Assembly: GCA_027625915.1 (NCBI GenBank)
Contig: JANTQA010000021.1
Span: 3,348,001-3,412,000, forward strand
Origin: Anaeramoeba flamelloides
Taxonomy: Eukaryota > Metamonada > Anaeramoebidae
DNA: 64,000 nt
Direction: 5' to 3'
Below are positions 35,289 to 45,771 of this stretch, piece after piece. The stretch's first letter is position 1, and each line of letters opens with the position of its first letter. The notes beneath the pieces were generated by a model. That model was not told where the DNA came from. It made no database searches and saw only the letters and a list, made by a program, of their open reading frames with translations. A program made the translations under genes and the position numbers.

Positions 35289-37129
35289 AAGATTTGATTA
35301 ATTTTTGTTATTCTTTTTCTTTTTTTTTCTTTTCGTTATTGGAAGAAAAACAATCTGATTAAAAAATAAAAAATGATAAAAAAACTATACGAAAAAGATT
35401 TTTTGCCATGTTACAGTATTGATTAAATAATATTAGTATGAAAGAACTCAGATATAAACATCTTGTTTGAGGATAAATTCGTTCAATTTACCAAAAATGA
35501 AAAACAATATTTTCAGCAGTAGCTCCCAAGAATAACTGTAAATAACAGTTTTTTAGTATATATTTTCTGGATTTTTCACCGAAAAGGTTTATGATTACTA
35601 TTATGTGAAAAAAGATTATCTTGTGTCAGGTGTAAAGACTTGTTATTTTGGTGGTTATCTACAATTGATCTACAACTTTGTTGTTTATAAATTGGCTATA
35701 AAAAAAGATTTTTTTAAAAATTCGTTTATGAAATCTAAATTCAGTCAGGAAAGGGATATATTTGAGCTAGGTATTTAATAAATCAAGGTTTTCTGTTTTC
35801 AAGTTCCGATTTTAATTAAGTTTTAGTTTTAATTACTATTTCTGAGACTTATACATTTTTTTCAAAAAGCAAGTAATCAAGAAAAGAACTCTTATAACCT
35901 TCTTTTTTACAATTAGTAATTTAGAAATAAGAAATTACTTGTTCGTAAACTAATAATATAGTTTGAGTTACATTATCATATATTTATATTTGTGATGATG
36001 AAATTTAATAATTTTTTTAAGTGGGTATTAAACTTTGGGTGTAGTCTCGATTTTTGCTATTTTCCCACAACCAATTTTTAAAAAATTTTACAATTTTATA
36101 TCAAATAAGAAAAAAATTCAAATATAATAAAGATCTTTATCCAAACAATTAAGCTAAGAAAAAATCTTATTTTTTTTGATATTTTTTTGATTTTTGTTCA
36201 GATGAACAATCAAAAAAAATAAAAATTAAAGTCAAATTACCAATCTTTTTTATTAATTAAAAAAAAGAGGGAAATTCCAACCAGATGACAACGAACATAG
36301 ATGACCAAAATAGAAATTTTATAAATTAATTATTTTTTTTTAAATTTAAAGGTAAAAAAATAACTCTTCACATTATTGCCTTGATTTTAAAATATTTTTT
36401 AAAATAACTGTTCTACCCGAATATAAATATCACACCTTTATTGAAATCCAGTATTTTATGAAACTTATAATAAATTATATATAATTTTTGAAAAACTATC
36501 GAGACAAGAAAAAAAATGCAGTATATTATTAGACCTTTGAAAGTTTTTTAAAGTAATTAATCATTTGAAAATTTCCAAGTAAATGTAAATAAAACCTTAC
36601 TATTAGATTATTTGTTAATTTTAAAAGATATTTACAATCATAACTTTCCATTAATAATAATAAAAAAAAATAAAAGATCAAATATAGTTGTTAACAAAAT
36701 TTTCATTTTTTTATCTGTCTATTTTTTTTTTTTAATTTCCAATATTAACTGATGAATATAATTTATTTTTATACAATCAATAACCCCATCCTCTTATTTT
36801 TGACAACTTTATCAAATATATATATATATATATATATATTGTTTTCATTTGGATACGATCCCTTTGTTATGTTACAATTTTGGTCTGGAGAAATGAAAAA
36901 TAATGATATTCTCAAAAGTTATTAAAAGATGAAATTCTGGAGTTTGGAGAATGATAATTAAAAACCTTCTTAGCATTTGAAAAATATAAGTATATTAAGT
37001 ATGCAATGGTATTTAATATGAAGTATTATAACAAGTACTTTAAAGAAATAATGAAACCGTATTTGTTAAAAAGTTATTTAGGAACTCAAAATCTTACTTT
37101 TACAGGAAATAAAATAAAAAAAGACCACT
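35289..37129. other. Intergenic, A/T-rich
   Basis: A TA run lies at about 36813-36838. No gene recognised; the short frame at 37006-37218 overlaps an eroded MITE and is not supported. Confidence 0.45.
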
Positions 37130-37320
37130 GGTATAACATTGAAGGAACAAAACTTGAACAAAAAGTAAGAAAGAAAAATTCCAAACTAAGGTACAAAATT
37201 TGGATTCTAGTAAAATAATTTGTATAAAAAAATATTCCAAAAAATTGATCCTAAATTTGAGTTTCTTTAGCACCTCAAATATGGTTGAAATTTTGTTTAT
37301 TATAAGTCGGATATATTGTA
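37130..37320 (+). mobile_element. 195-bp TA-MITE, eroded copy
   Basis: Partial similarity to the 195-bp family: AAACTAAGGTACAAAATTTG, then TTCTAGTAAAATAATTTGTA, then GTTGAAATTTTG-like text. The ends are no longer recognisable. It sits before repeat R4 just as copy 2 does. Confidence 0.45.
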
Positions 37321-37489
37321 AATTAAAACGAAAATTTATTTTGAAATAAAATTTTAAAGAACTTTCTTTTCAATTTCTTTCTTTTTTTTTTTGATTTTTT
37401 TTTTTTTTTTTTGATTCTTTTTTTTTTTAAAGATCAAATAAAAAAAAAATAGAATTAATGAATAGTCACTTAGAAAATTGAGACTGTGT

Positions 37490-37735
37490 AAATACCTTTT
37501 ACAATTCTATTAATTCTTAGCAAAAAATCTTTTTGTTAACTTTTTTTCAGTGAAAGTTCATTAATAAATAATCTGTAGTGCTTCTTTTTAAAAATTGTTA
37601 CTCACTTTTTTTTTGTTTTTTGGTTTCATTTTTTTCAAATTTATAAAATATCATTTTTTTATAGATTTAGAATGATTTAAAAAATGATTTTATAAATATT
37701 TTTTATATTTAATTGTTCTTGAATACTAAAGAATA
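37490..37735 (+). repeat. Old dispersed repeat R4, copy 2
   Basis: Second copy of 31340-31575; its right edge runs into the first TA microsatellite of the element chain at 37.7 kb. Confidence 0.6.
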
Positions 37736-37757
37736 GATATATATATATATATATATA

Positions 37758-38339
37758 AGCTATTTCCAAGAAAGTGGGGCAAATTTATTTTAAAATATAT
37801 TTATGTAACACATTCTTCAAAAAAGGATTTAAATATATAAAATCATTAACCACCATTTATAGATTCTTGATAATAATTCAATTTGTTTCATAGTATTGTA
37901 TTGCATAAATAAAATATATTTAATTTTATGATCTCGACTTTATCTGATATTTTTTTATGGTGAAAATTGGTGTTTATTATTTTGTTTTTGATCGAAAAAA
38001 TAATTTTCATAACTTGTATAATCTCAACAAAATTTACAATATAATTAAAAACATATAACTCCATTTTTCTTGTTTAAAAAATCATTTGTTCCCATTCCAT
38101 ATTTCTGGTTATTTATTGAAATTGGTCGTACATTGCTTTACCCAAAAAAAGTGCTATTTTTTTTTCATTTTTTGGGAATATTTCAACTAACATGTTTTGA
38201 ATTAAATACATAAGTGGTTGGTTCAATCTTTATAAATATTATACTTAATTTGGTATAGTTGATTAATGATTACCATCACTAAAAAAGATTATTTTTTATG
38301 AAATGTAAAAAAAAATGCCCCACTTTTTTGGAAATACCT
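37758..38339. mobile_element. ~580-bp TA element, copy 1
   Basis: Terminal inverted repeats of about 24 bp: left AGCTATTTCCAAGAAAGTGG(GGCA), and right as the reverse complement of AGGTATTTCCAAAAAAGTGG(GGCA). TA flanks both ends, each inside a TA microsatellite (about 37736-37757 and 38340-38361). No coding capacity; a non-autonomous Tc1/mariner-type element. Its body matches 38613-39196. Confidence 0.8.
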
Positions 38340-38361
38340 TATATATATATATATATATATA

Positions 38362-38590
38362 AGCTAAGTTTCAAAAATAGGGGAAAATTTTTCATCAGAA
38401 AAAATTTGTTTACTTGTTTTTTTTTATTTAAAAAATTATAATATATTTAACTAAAGCGTTTAGAGATAATAACCAATATAGATTAATAAATAAAGATATA
38501 GTGTAATCATTTTATTTTTTGAACGACAAATGATAAAAGAAAAAAATAATAATAATAAAAAGTTTGCACCTAATTTTAAAATTTGGTTTT
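38362..38590. mobile_element. 229-bp TA element
   Basis: The left end AGCTAAGTTTCAAAAATAGG(GG) matches the 928 bp element at 24264. The right end is an imperfect reverse complement (AAATTTTAAAATTAGGTGCA read inward). TA microsatellites lie on both sides (38340-38361 and 38591-38612). No coding capacity. Confidence 0.65.
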
Positions 38591-38612
38591 TATATATATA
38601 TATATATATATA

Positions 38613-39196
38613 AGTTGCTTCCATGACGGTAGTGGCAATTCTATTTTAATATATAAAAATTAAACTAAATTCTCAAAAACATATTTAAATATTTTACATT
38701 ATTAAATTCAATTTATTTATTCTTGGTAATAATTCAATTTCTTTCTTAGTATTGTATTAGATAAATAAAATATATTAAATTTTCTAATCTCAATTTTATA
38801 AGATATTTTTTCGGGGTGACAATTACTGTTTATTATTTTCCTATTGATCCAAAAAATCATATTCATAACTTGTTTAATCACAATTTATTTACAAATAGAA
38901 TGGAAAAAAATATAACTGCGTTTTATTGTTTAAAAAATATTTTTTTACCCTTTACACATTTCCAGTTTTATATTGTAATTGGTCGTACATTGTTTACCAA
39001 AAAAAGTATTATTTTTTTCCCATTCTTGGAAAATATTTCAACAAAAATATTTTGAAATGAATATATTATTCATTGATTCAATTGGTATTCATATTAAACT
39101 TAATTTGGTATTGTCAATTAACGAATACCTCCACTAACAAAGAATGATTTTTTATGAAATGTAAAAAAAAATCCCTACTTTTTTGGAAAAAAAAAC
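38613..39196. mobile_element. ~580-bp TA element, copy 2
   Basis: Diverged second copy of 37758-38339 in the same orientation, about 75% alike by eye. Shared blocks include ATTCAATTT.TTTC.TAGTATTGTATT, GATAAATAAAATATATT-like, ATTTTCATAACTTGT and GGTCGTACATTG. The left end begins AGTTGCTTCCATGACGGTAG and the right end is TACTTTTTTGGAAA. It is flanked by a TA microsatellite on the left and shares a TA (39197-39198) with the next element. A 79-codon frame inside is incidental. Confidence 0.75.
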
Positions 39197-39198
39197 TA

Positions 39199-39699
39199 AA
39201 TTTCAAAATAAATGACCCATCTTACATTTGAATTTTGAATTTCTTTTGTATTGTTTTAAAGTTTTTCCTCTAACAATGAAAATTTTGCAAATAAATCATT
39301 TTTTCTCTTTTTTATTTTTTCAAAAGTGTTTTGTTAAAATGGAAAATCAATATGAAAAATTGGAAAGAACTAACTGATGAATTAATGAAAAAATTGGTTT
39401 CAAATATGAAAAAGAGATTAGATTTAGTTATTCAAATGGGAGGAGAATCGATAAATAGGTTTTTTTAATTTTAAAAATTTACTATTTTTTATGTAATGCT
39501 TCTTTCAAAATAAATGTACCAATTTTTTTTAATAGTTTTTTTTTTTTTTTTTCTTATATTTTTAGACAAAAAATAAATATCTCTTGAGTATAGTATTGAA
39601 TATTAAAATAGAAATTTTCATTTTATAATAGATAACTTCAATTATTAAAAATATTTTTATTTAAAATTTGATTTTTAATGGGCCAATGATTTTGAAAGA
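39199..39699 (+). mobile_element. ~500-bp Tc1-like deletion derivative, copy 1
   Basis: Ends AATTTCAAAATAAATGACCC and, inverted, TCTTTCAAAATCATTGGCCC; TA at 39197-39198 and 39700-39701. It keeps only the last part of a Tc1-type transposase: WKELTDELMKKLVSNMKKR then LDLVIQMGGESINR. This matches the usual C-terminal 'ip.e.l..Lv.SMprRl..vi...G..i.y'. Everything upstream, including the catalytic core, is missing, so it moved in trans. A second copy at 54621-56191 carries another transposon inside; here the corresponding TA near 39517 is unoccupied. Confidence 0.75.
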
Positions 39700-39701
39700 T
39701 A

Positions 39702-40653
39702 GTTTACCTTATGTATAATTAAACAAAAATTCCAAATCTCAAGATTCCAATATTTTTTTTTCATATTGTGTTCTATTAACAAAAAAATATATTGGCAAAT
39801 GTTTTCGAAATTTTAGTGATAAATACTATTGTTCGAAAAAAGGATGGATATGATCAAATTTTCTATTTCCAACATTATTTCTATTAAAAGAACTTATCGA
39901 AATAAAATATCAAATTTTAGAAATTATTTTATTTGAATAATTGTAAAGATTATAAAAAGGTAAAGAGAAAAAAAAATAAAAAACAGAAATTTTAATACTT
40001 GTGATTAAAAGCAAAAAAGGAAAAAAATTTTAATACGATTTTCAATTAGGGATTTTAATAGAACCTGGAAATGAAAAGTAAAATCAATTTAACTAACAAA
40101 ATATCTTGAAAGAATAATTAATTGTATTATTATCAGCCAATTTAAACAAATAGATTCAGACCTTCTTTTTTAAAAAAATATAGATAACTACTTTTCTGGG
40201 GATCTCAAAAATTCTAAAATTTTTTAACAAATGATCAATAATAGATCAATCAAAGAAAAACCCCTTCTAAAAGAGTGAATTATCAAAAGTATTATTGTGT
40301 TGTATCACCCATTTTTTCTTTTATTCTGTATTACTTTCTTTTATTAATTAGATTTTTCTTTTCATTTCCAGGAACTATTAAGTATCCCAATTAAATCTCA
40401 AGATTTTCAATCTCAAATGGCTAATTGGCTTTGTGAAGATATTTGGGTTTTTTTATCCATTAATTAAGTTAATATTTTTAGAAGCTTGGAATAAATAATA
40501 TAATTTATTAATTGGAAAATAAAAATAATTAAAAATTGATCTCAAAGTCCAATAAGGAAGCTTAATAAAAATTATTAAAATTTTCTTTTCAATTTGGCTT
40601 TGTAAAAATACTTGGTTTTTTCAAATAATGCTGATAACAATCAAATTACCATA
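39702..40653. other. Intergenic, A/T-rich
   Basis: Nothing recognised. Confidence 0.4.
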
Positions 40654-40847
40654 CAGTCAGTTCTACTTTGAAGACACAAACTTTCAACTAAATTTAAGGC
40701 ACAAAAATCTCAAATTAAGATACAAAATTCAAATTCTATGAAAATTATTAATGTCAAAAAAATTCCAAATAATGTGTTTTAATTTGAGATTTTTTTGTAC
40801 CTATTAAATTTCGTTGAAAGTTTGTGTCTTAAAATTGGAACTGACTG
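40654..40847 (+). mobile_element. 195-bp TA-MITE, copy 3
   Basis: 194 bp from CAGTCAGTTCTACTTTGAAG to GGAACTGACTG, with TA on both sides (40652-40653, 40848-40849). More diverged than copies 1 and 2, so older or differently sourced. Confidence 0.85.
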
Positions 40848-40849
40848 TA

Positions 40850-41834
40850 ATCAAAAATTTATCTCAAAGCCAAAATGGGAGGCTTAATTAAATGTCTTGA
40901 ACTATCATTTCGAATTGATATTGAAAATATCTTTGTCTATGTTTTAACAAATAAATTAAAAAATATTTTGATTGTGAAATAAAAATTTTGCTTAATCAAT
41001 TGTAAAATGACAGTAAAAGCATTTTTGTAATGATTTATTTTTACAATTAGGGCTATCTAAGTGACATATAATTGTTAACATTTCAATTAACTTGGAGATC
41101 TTATTTAGTATTATTCATCGAATCTAATTTTATTTAATTAGATTTTTTTTTCAAAAAATTGAATTTTTGTATTTCAAACATTTTAAATTGGAGCTATGGT
41201 TACTTTTTATTTCAACACCTTATCACAGAACAAACTGTTGTCGAGCCAAACTATACAACAAAAAAAGGAATAAAACAAAAAGAAGATAAGACTAAAAGTT
41301 TTTCCTCTTTTGATATTTCAAATATCAAGATCAAATACCAAATAAAATCTTGTTGATATGTTTTATTACAAGTATGTAATTGTTGATCTTGAATTCAGTT
41401 GTTCGTAAGGATGCCACCAACAATTGTTAATTAGTTGGAAAGTTCTTGAATGAAAGAAGAAGTAAAGAAAAATCCAATTTCTTTTTCAGCAAATAAAAAG
41501 ATGTTTGGTTTTATGAGTTTTGTTCTGAAAAAAAGAAATAACCTTTGAGGCTTAGAATTGAAAATAAATTTTATGAAGTTTATGGCAACATCACCCAAAC
41601 ATTAAATTTTTTGTGTAGATCAGAAAAAAAAAAAAAAAAAGAAAAAAAAAAGAAAAAAAAAAAAAACAAAAAAAGTCCAAGGCAAAGACAAAAGTGATTG
41701 AATGGATTTTCAAACAAAGTGGTTAATTTGAAAATTTTAATACTTTTTTCACAAACGATAAGCCAATTAATAAAATAAAAAAATGATAACCAATCAAAAA
41801 AAAATAAAGAAAAAGTAAAAAGAAAACTTTGCTT
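40850..41834. other. Intergenic, A/T-rich
   Basis: A long A tract with G interruptions lies at 41625-41675. It may be a spacer downstream of SRP14. A plus-strand frame at 41159-41356 is not supported. Confidence 0.4.
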
Positions 41835-42185
41835 TTATTTTTTTTGTTTGTTTAAATTCTTTCTTGGGAATTTTGATTTTGGATTCTTTTTCTTCTTAAT
41901 TATTTTTTTTTCTAGTTTGAGATTCGCTTGAAGAAGTGTATTGTATTGTATTTGAAAACGAACAATATTTCTATGTTCGATGTAAGTTGAAAGTTTCTTT
42001 TTTCCATCAGTGGCACGGCAAAGACAACGATAGTTGGTGTTTGTTTTTTTTTTTGTATTTGCGTTTGTTTTTCGAGGTGGTTGTGCATTTGTTCTTTTAA
42101 ATGTAACAAAAACACTTCCTGTTTTTTGGTGACTTTCAAATAATTTTTTGAGATACAAAAGGAATTGATCGTTTGTTAGTAACAT
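41835..42185 (-). CDS. SRP14: Signal recognition particle 14 kDa protein (SRP14)
   Basis: 116 residues, close to the family's usual length. SRP14 pairs with SRP9 on the Alu domain of SRP RNA and pauses translation while ribosomes carrying signal peptides dock at the ER. The start MLLTNDQFLLYLKKLFE matches the family's MVLLeseqFLteLtrLFq. Residues 20-30 (KTGSVFVTFKR) match 'tsGSVyiTlKk'. CLCRATDGKKKLSTYI is the hallmark 'CLlRATdGKkKiSTvv' strand. The RFQIQYNTLLQANLKLEKK helix matches 'kFqmaYsnlLrAnmdgLkk'. A Lys-rich tail ends it. A linker near residues 30-50 (PPRKTNANTKKKTNTN) is Lys/Thr-rich, as in the variable loop of the family. No intron. Confidence 0.95.
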   Translation of the reverse strand: MLLTNDQFLLYLKKLFESHQKTGSVFVTFKRTNAQPPRKTNANTKKKTNTNYRCLCRATDGKKKLSTYIEHRNIVRFQIQYNTLLQANLKLEKKIIKKKKNPKSKFPRKNLNKQKK

Positions 42186-43574
42186 AGCAAAAAAACAAAA
42201 TGTAATTATAAAAAAAAAAATGAAACTTGAAACTATGAATTAATTTGTTGACACAAGTTGAGAATCAGATATTGATTGAGGAATTTTCTTACAATAACAA
42301 ATTTTAATAATTTTCAGTGTTTAATTAGTGGTATATAAATTACTAAATTTGTTAAAATGAATTCCTTTTTGTTTTCTCTTACTGTGGTAGATTTGGGAAA
42401 ATTAAAAGTTTTTAAGGTATCAGCACCCTTTGAAGTTAAGGTGGGTTCAAACATATATCTTTGAATTGATTTCTCTTTTCTGTTTGGTTTATATATAAAT
42501 TTGCCTCATCAATTAAGTACATAATTTCTTAATCTTGTTTAATTATGTTTTCTGTTAATCCAAAAAAAAAAATTTTGGGTATTTAATAATTATGATCCCT
42601 CTTAAAGGTATGTTTATTTTAAGAAAAATGGATACTCGGTGATTGGTTTCAAAACACTTGCTTTAATGTGAAAAATTTTCTCTAATATAGAAAGAAAAAA
42701 AGTAAAATTTTGAGTGGCTTGTGCTTTTTTTTGAAAGAAATACTAAAGGGGGAGAGGGGATAAGGGTTACTTGTCAATACCAAAAAAAATTGGTACGTGA
42801 GAGAATGGGTAACTTTAAAATAAAAAAGAAAAACTCAAACAAAAAAATTACATTGACAAAACAAATATTATATACTATTTTTTTGTCAAAAGTTCCAAAA
42901 AAATTTCCGAATATCAATTCTTTTTTATTTTTTTTTTTTGGTTGCTTATTGTCTTTTTTTTTTTTTTTTTTTTATTTGGATTTATATTATATATAATGTT
43001 AATTTATAAATCATTTATAGTTATGATATATCACTTGGAATATAAAAACTTTAAAAAATAAAAAATAATTCAAAAATCATTTTATTTTTCAAATTTTTAA
43101 ATTTTGAAATAGTAATTATGTTGAAAAAAAACATGTATTTCAATTATAACTTCGTTATGTACCAAATAATTTACGTTATAATATTCTAAATTAAAAATTA
43201 TATAAAATTTTTTGATCCAAATTAATAATTTTTTAAATTATGTTACAATCTTAATTTTAAGAATGTTCACCCTATATTCCTAATTTTGAATTGTCAACCA
43301 AAAGTAAATATATTTTTGTGTCTCTTTTCTCTTTTCCTCAATTCTAGAAATAAAATAAAATAATAAATTATTTAAAAACTACTAATAAAATAAGACCTAA
43401 TAAAAATTTTGAATATAAAACTCAAGAATCTTTTTTTTTTTTTATGAATCTTGAATCAATTTATAAAACTTTCATTTCCAAATTTTTGAAAAAAAAAAAA
43501 AAACGAAAAAACTCATCTAAAGTTGAATATCGATCAACTTCGACTCAAAATAGCTCATATATTCACTTAACAGT
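42186..43574. other. Intergenic, A/T-rich
   Basis: Nothing recognised; the frame at 42721-42996 is composed of homopolymer codons and is not supported. Confidence 0.4.
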
Positions 43575-43591
43575 CAAACATAAAACCCGGA

Positions 43592-43816
43592 AATTTTCAC
43601 AACCTGGTAATTACATTTTTCTGATCAATTGAAAATAATAGAAAAATCTCAAAAATCTACTCCCATTTTACAGACAAATAATCCAATTACCCAGCAACTT
43701 ATAACCATTTCAATGTGGGGTATTGGTTAAATATTCTGAATCCAACATTTTTAACTCTTTGGTGAATTCAGAAATCAAAAAAATCCAAAAATTGTAAAAT
43801 TAATTGAGAACATGAC
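43592..43816. repeat. Long inverted repeat, left arm
   Basis: About 225 bp, from GGTAATTACATTTTTCTGAT to TTAATTGAGAACATGAC, repeated inverted at 45101-45325 at roughly 90% identity by eye. A further short inverted match (AAGGGACTAGTCTATATTAA near 44118 with 45045-45068) lies inside. The arms enclose about 1.3 kb and may be the termini of a foldback element; no flanking duplication was established. Confidence 0.7.
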
Positions 43817-45100
43817 GAAAGATGAAAATCCAATTTTGTTTTTAAATATTAAAATAAAAAACATTTTCATACTTTTAAAATATTTGATAGAATTTGAAAT
43901 TGAGAGAGGTGTTTAATTATTGCGAATTTTCATGAAATTAAGAAAACTCTTTTGTAAAAATATAAATCCTCTAATGTCCCAAATATAAAAATAGAAATTT
44001 AAAATTCAGAAAAAATAATCAAAAGAAAGATATAAAGTAAATAAAACTCTTATTTCATAAATGCAACAACAAAATAATTTTTATAAAGATGATTCCAAAT
44101 AAATTTAGAATTTCTTTAAGGGACTAGTCTATATTAAATTTTTTTAGGTAAATTTAATAGAGATTTAGAATTTTTTTTGCCAATTACTTAGATTTGAAAT
44201 CAAAGTGAAAAACTTCTTAGTATATTAATGAAATCTTGTTAAATGACATTCATTAAATTTAGTTATTGTTTTTATAGAAATAAAAAATTTTTCAATTTTT
44301 TCAATTTTTGAAAGTTGCTATTTTTTCAACTTTTTGCAAAAATACAAAAAAATAAAAAAAAATATGAGCAAGAAAGCAAAACCTTGTTATATTTGTGAAG
44401 GACCTACAAAAAATAGTTTGAAAAATAAACCTGAAAAGGTTTTTTTGGATTTGCATGAAAAAAACAGTTTGATTCGAAAAAAATGACAATATATGCTTTA
44501 CTCTTAATAAAAGATTTTCTTTCTTTTCTTGTACCATTCTTTTTTTTTTTTCATGAATCTACTTTTTGAGTTTACACTCTTTTGTTTTTGTTGAATTTGA
44601 AGTTTTTTTAAGTGTTCCCAAAATACCATCCCAAAAATTTTTGTCAGAGTCAAAAAAAAAATCAAAGAAAAGAATAAAAACTATTTTTTAAAGAAGTAAA
44701 TATTGATAAAAACAAATTGAATTCTTTTTAGAGTCAAGATGGATGAACAGAAGTGAAAGAGAAAATATTCACCAGTTTTAAATTATTTTTCCGTTTTTAA
44801 AAAGGAGAATAAATATTATTTTTGAGAAAATAATTAAATCCAAAATTAATCCAAAAATTCTCATTAGTTAAAGATATTTTTTCAAAAAAAAATTTTTAAA
44901 AGTTACTTTTTTGGACTAGAATTGTAAAATTTTAAAAAAACAAGAACGAAAGGTTCTAACATTGAAAAAACCTGTTTTTTATCAATTTTAAACATATTTC
45001 AAGATAAGGATTCCTTATTTAGTTATTGGTCAAAAAAAAAAATTAATAGAGACTAGCCCCTTAAAGGTAAAATCGCAATAAATTTGATATTGAATTTTCA
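43817..45100. other. Interior between the inverted-repeat arms
   Basis: A/T-rich, no supported coding frame. The minus-strand frame at 44301-44537 lacks any family features. Confidence 0.4.
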
Positions 45101-45325
45101 GTCATGTTCTCAATTAATTTTACAAATTTTGGATTTTTTTGATTTCTGAATTCACCAAAGAGTTAAAAATGATGGATTCAGAATATTTAACCAATATCCC
45201 ACATTGAAATGGTTATAAGTTGCTTGGTAATTGGATTATTTGTCTGTAAAATGGGAGTATATTTTTGACTTTTTACTAATATTTTCAATTGATCAGAAAA
45301 ATGTAATTACCTAGTTTTTGAAAAT
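45101..45325. repeat. Long inverted repeat, right arm
   Basis: Reverse complement of 43592-43816; shared text includes TTTTTTTGATTTCTGAATTC and AATTGATCAGAAAAATGTAA. Confidence 0.7.
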
Positions 45326-45771
45326 TTAAGGGTTTAAGATTTGGTAGTAACACAAAATAATCAATTTTTTTTTTTTTCTTTTCGGAAAGACTGTAAAACC
45401 TTAACAAAAATTTCTTTTGGTGTGGTAATATGTTCAAAATTCCATGATAAAGGTTTTAACATTTTAAAACAAATATTCTCCATTTTAAGCTCCATATTCT
45501 GAATTACAGCTTTTAATGAAAAGAAAATATTTTAATTTATCAATCTGATATTCATAATTTCAATATCTCCAAATAATAAACCAAGTGAAAAAAAATAAAG
45601 TAAAAGTAAACGTAAAAAAATCTAATTTATTAGAAATAATAAAATTAATGAAAATAATCATTATTTAAACACACTCTATATTAATTTTTAAAAAAAAATT
45701 AAATATATAAAAATAATTATTATTAGAATACCAACCATAATAATTAGATAATTAATATATTTATATCTATC

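Noticed and set aside
34969-35301. Plus-strand 110-codon frame of Glu/Leu repeats
   Set aside because: Complement of the poly-Ser start of the coiled-coil gene; no independent composition.
42721-42996. 91-codon plus-strand frame
   Set aside because: The translation is mostly Lys, Asn and Phe from homopolymers, with no domain and no supporting context.
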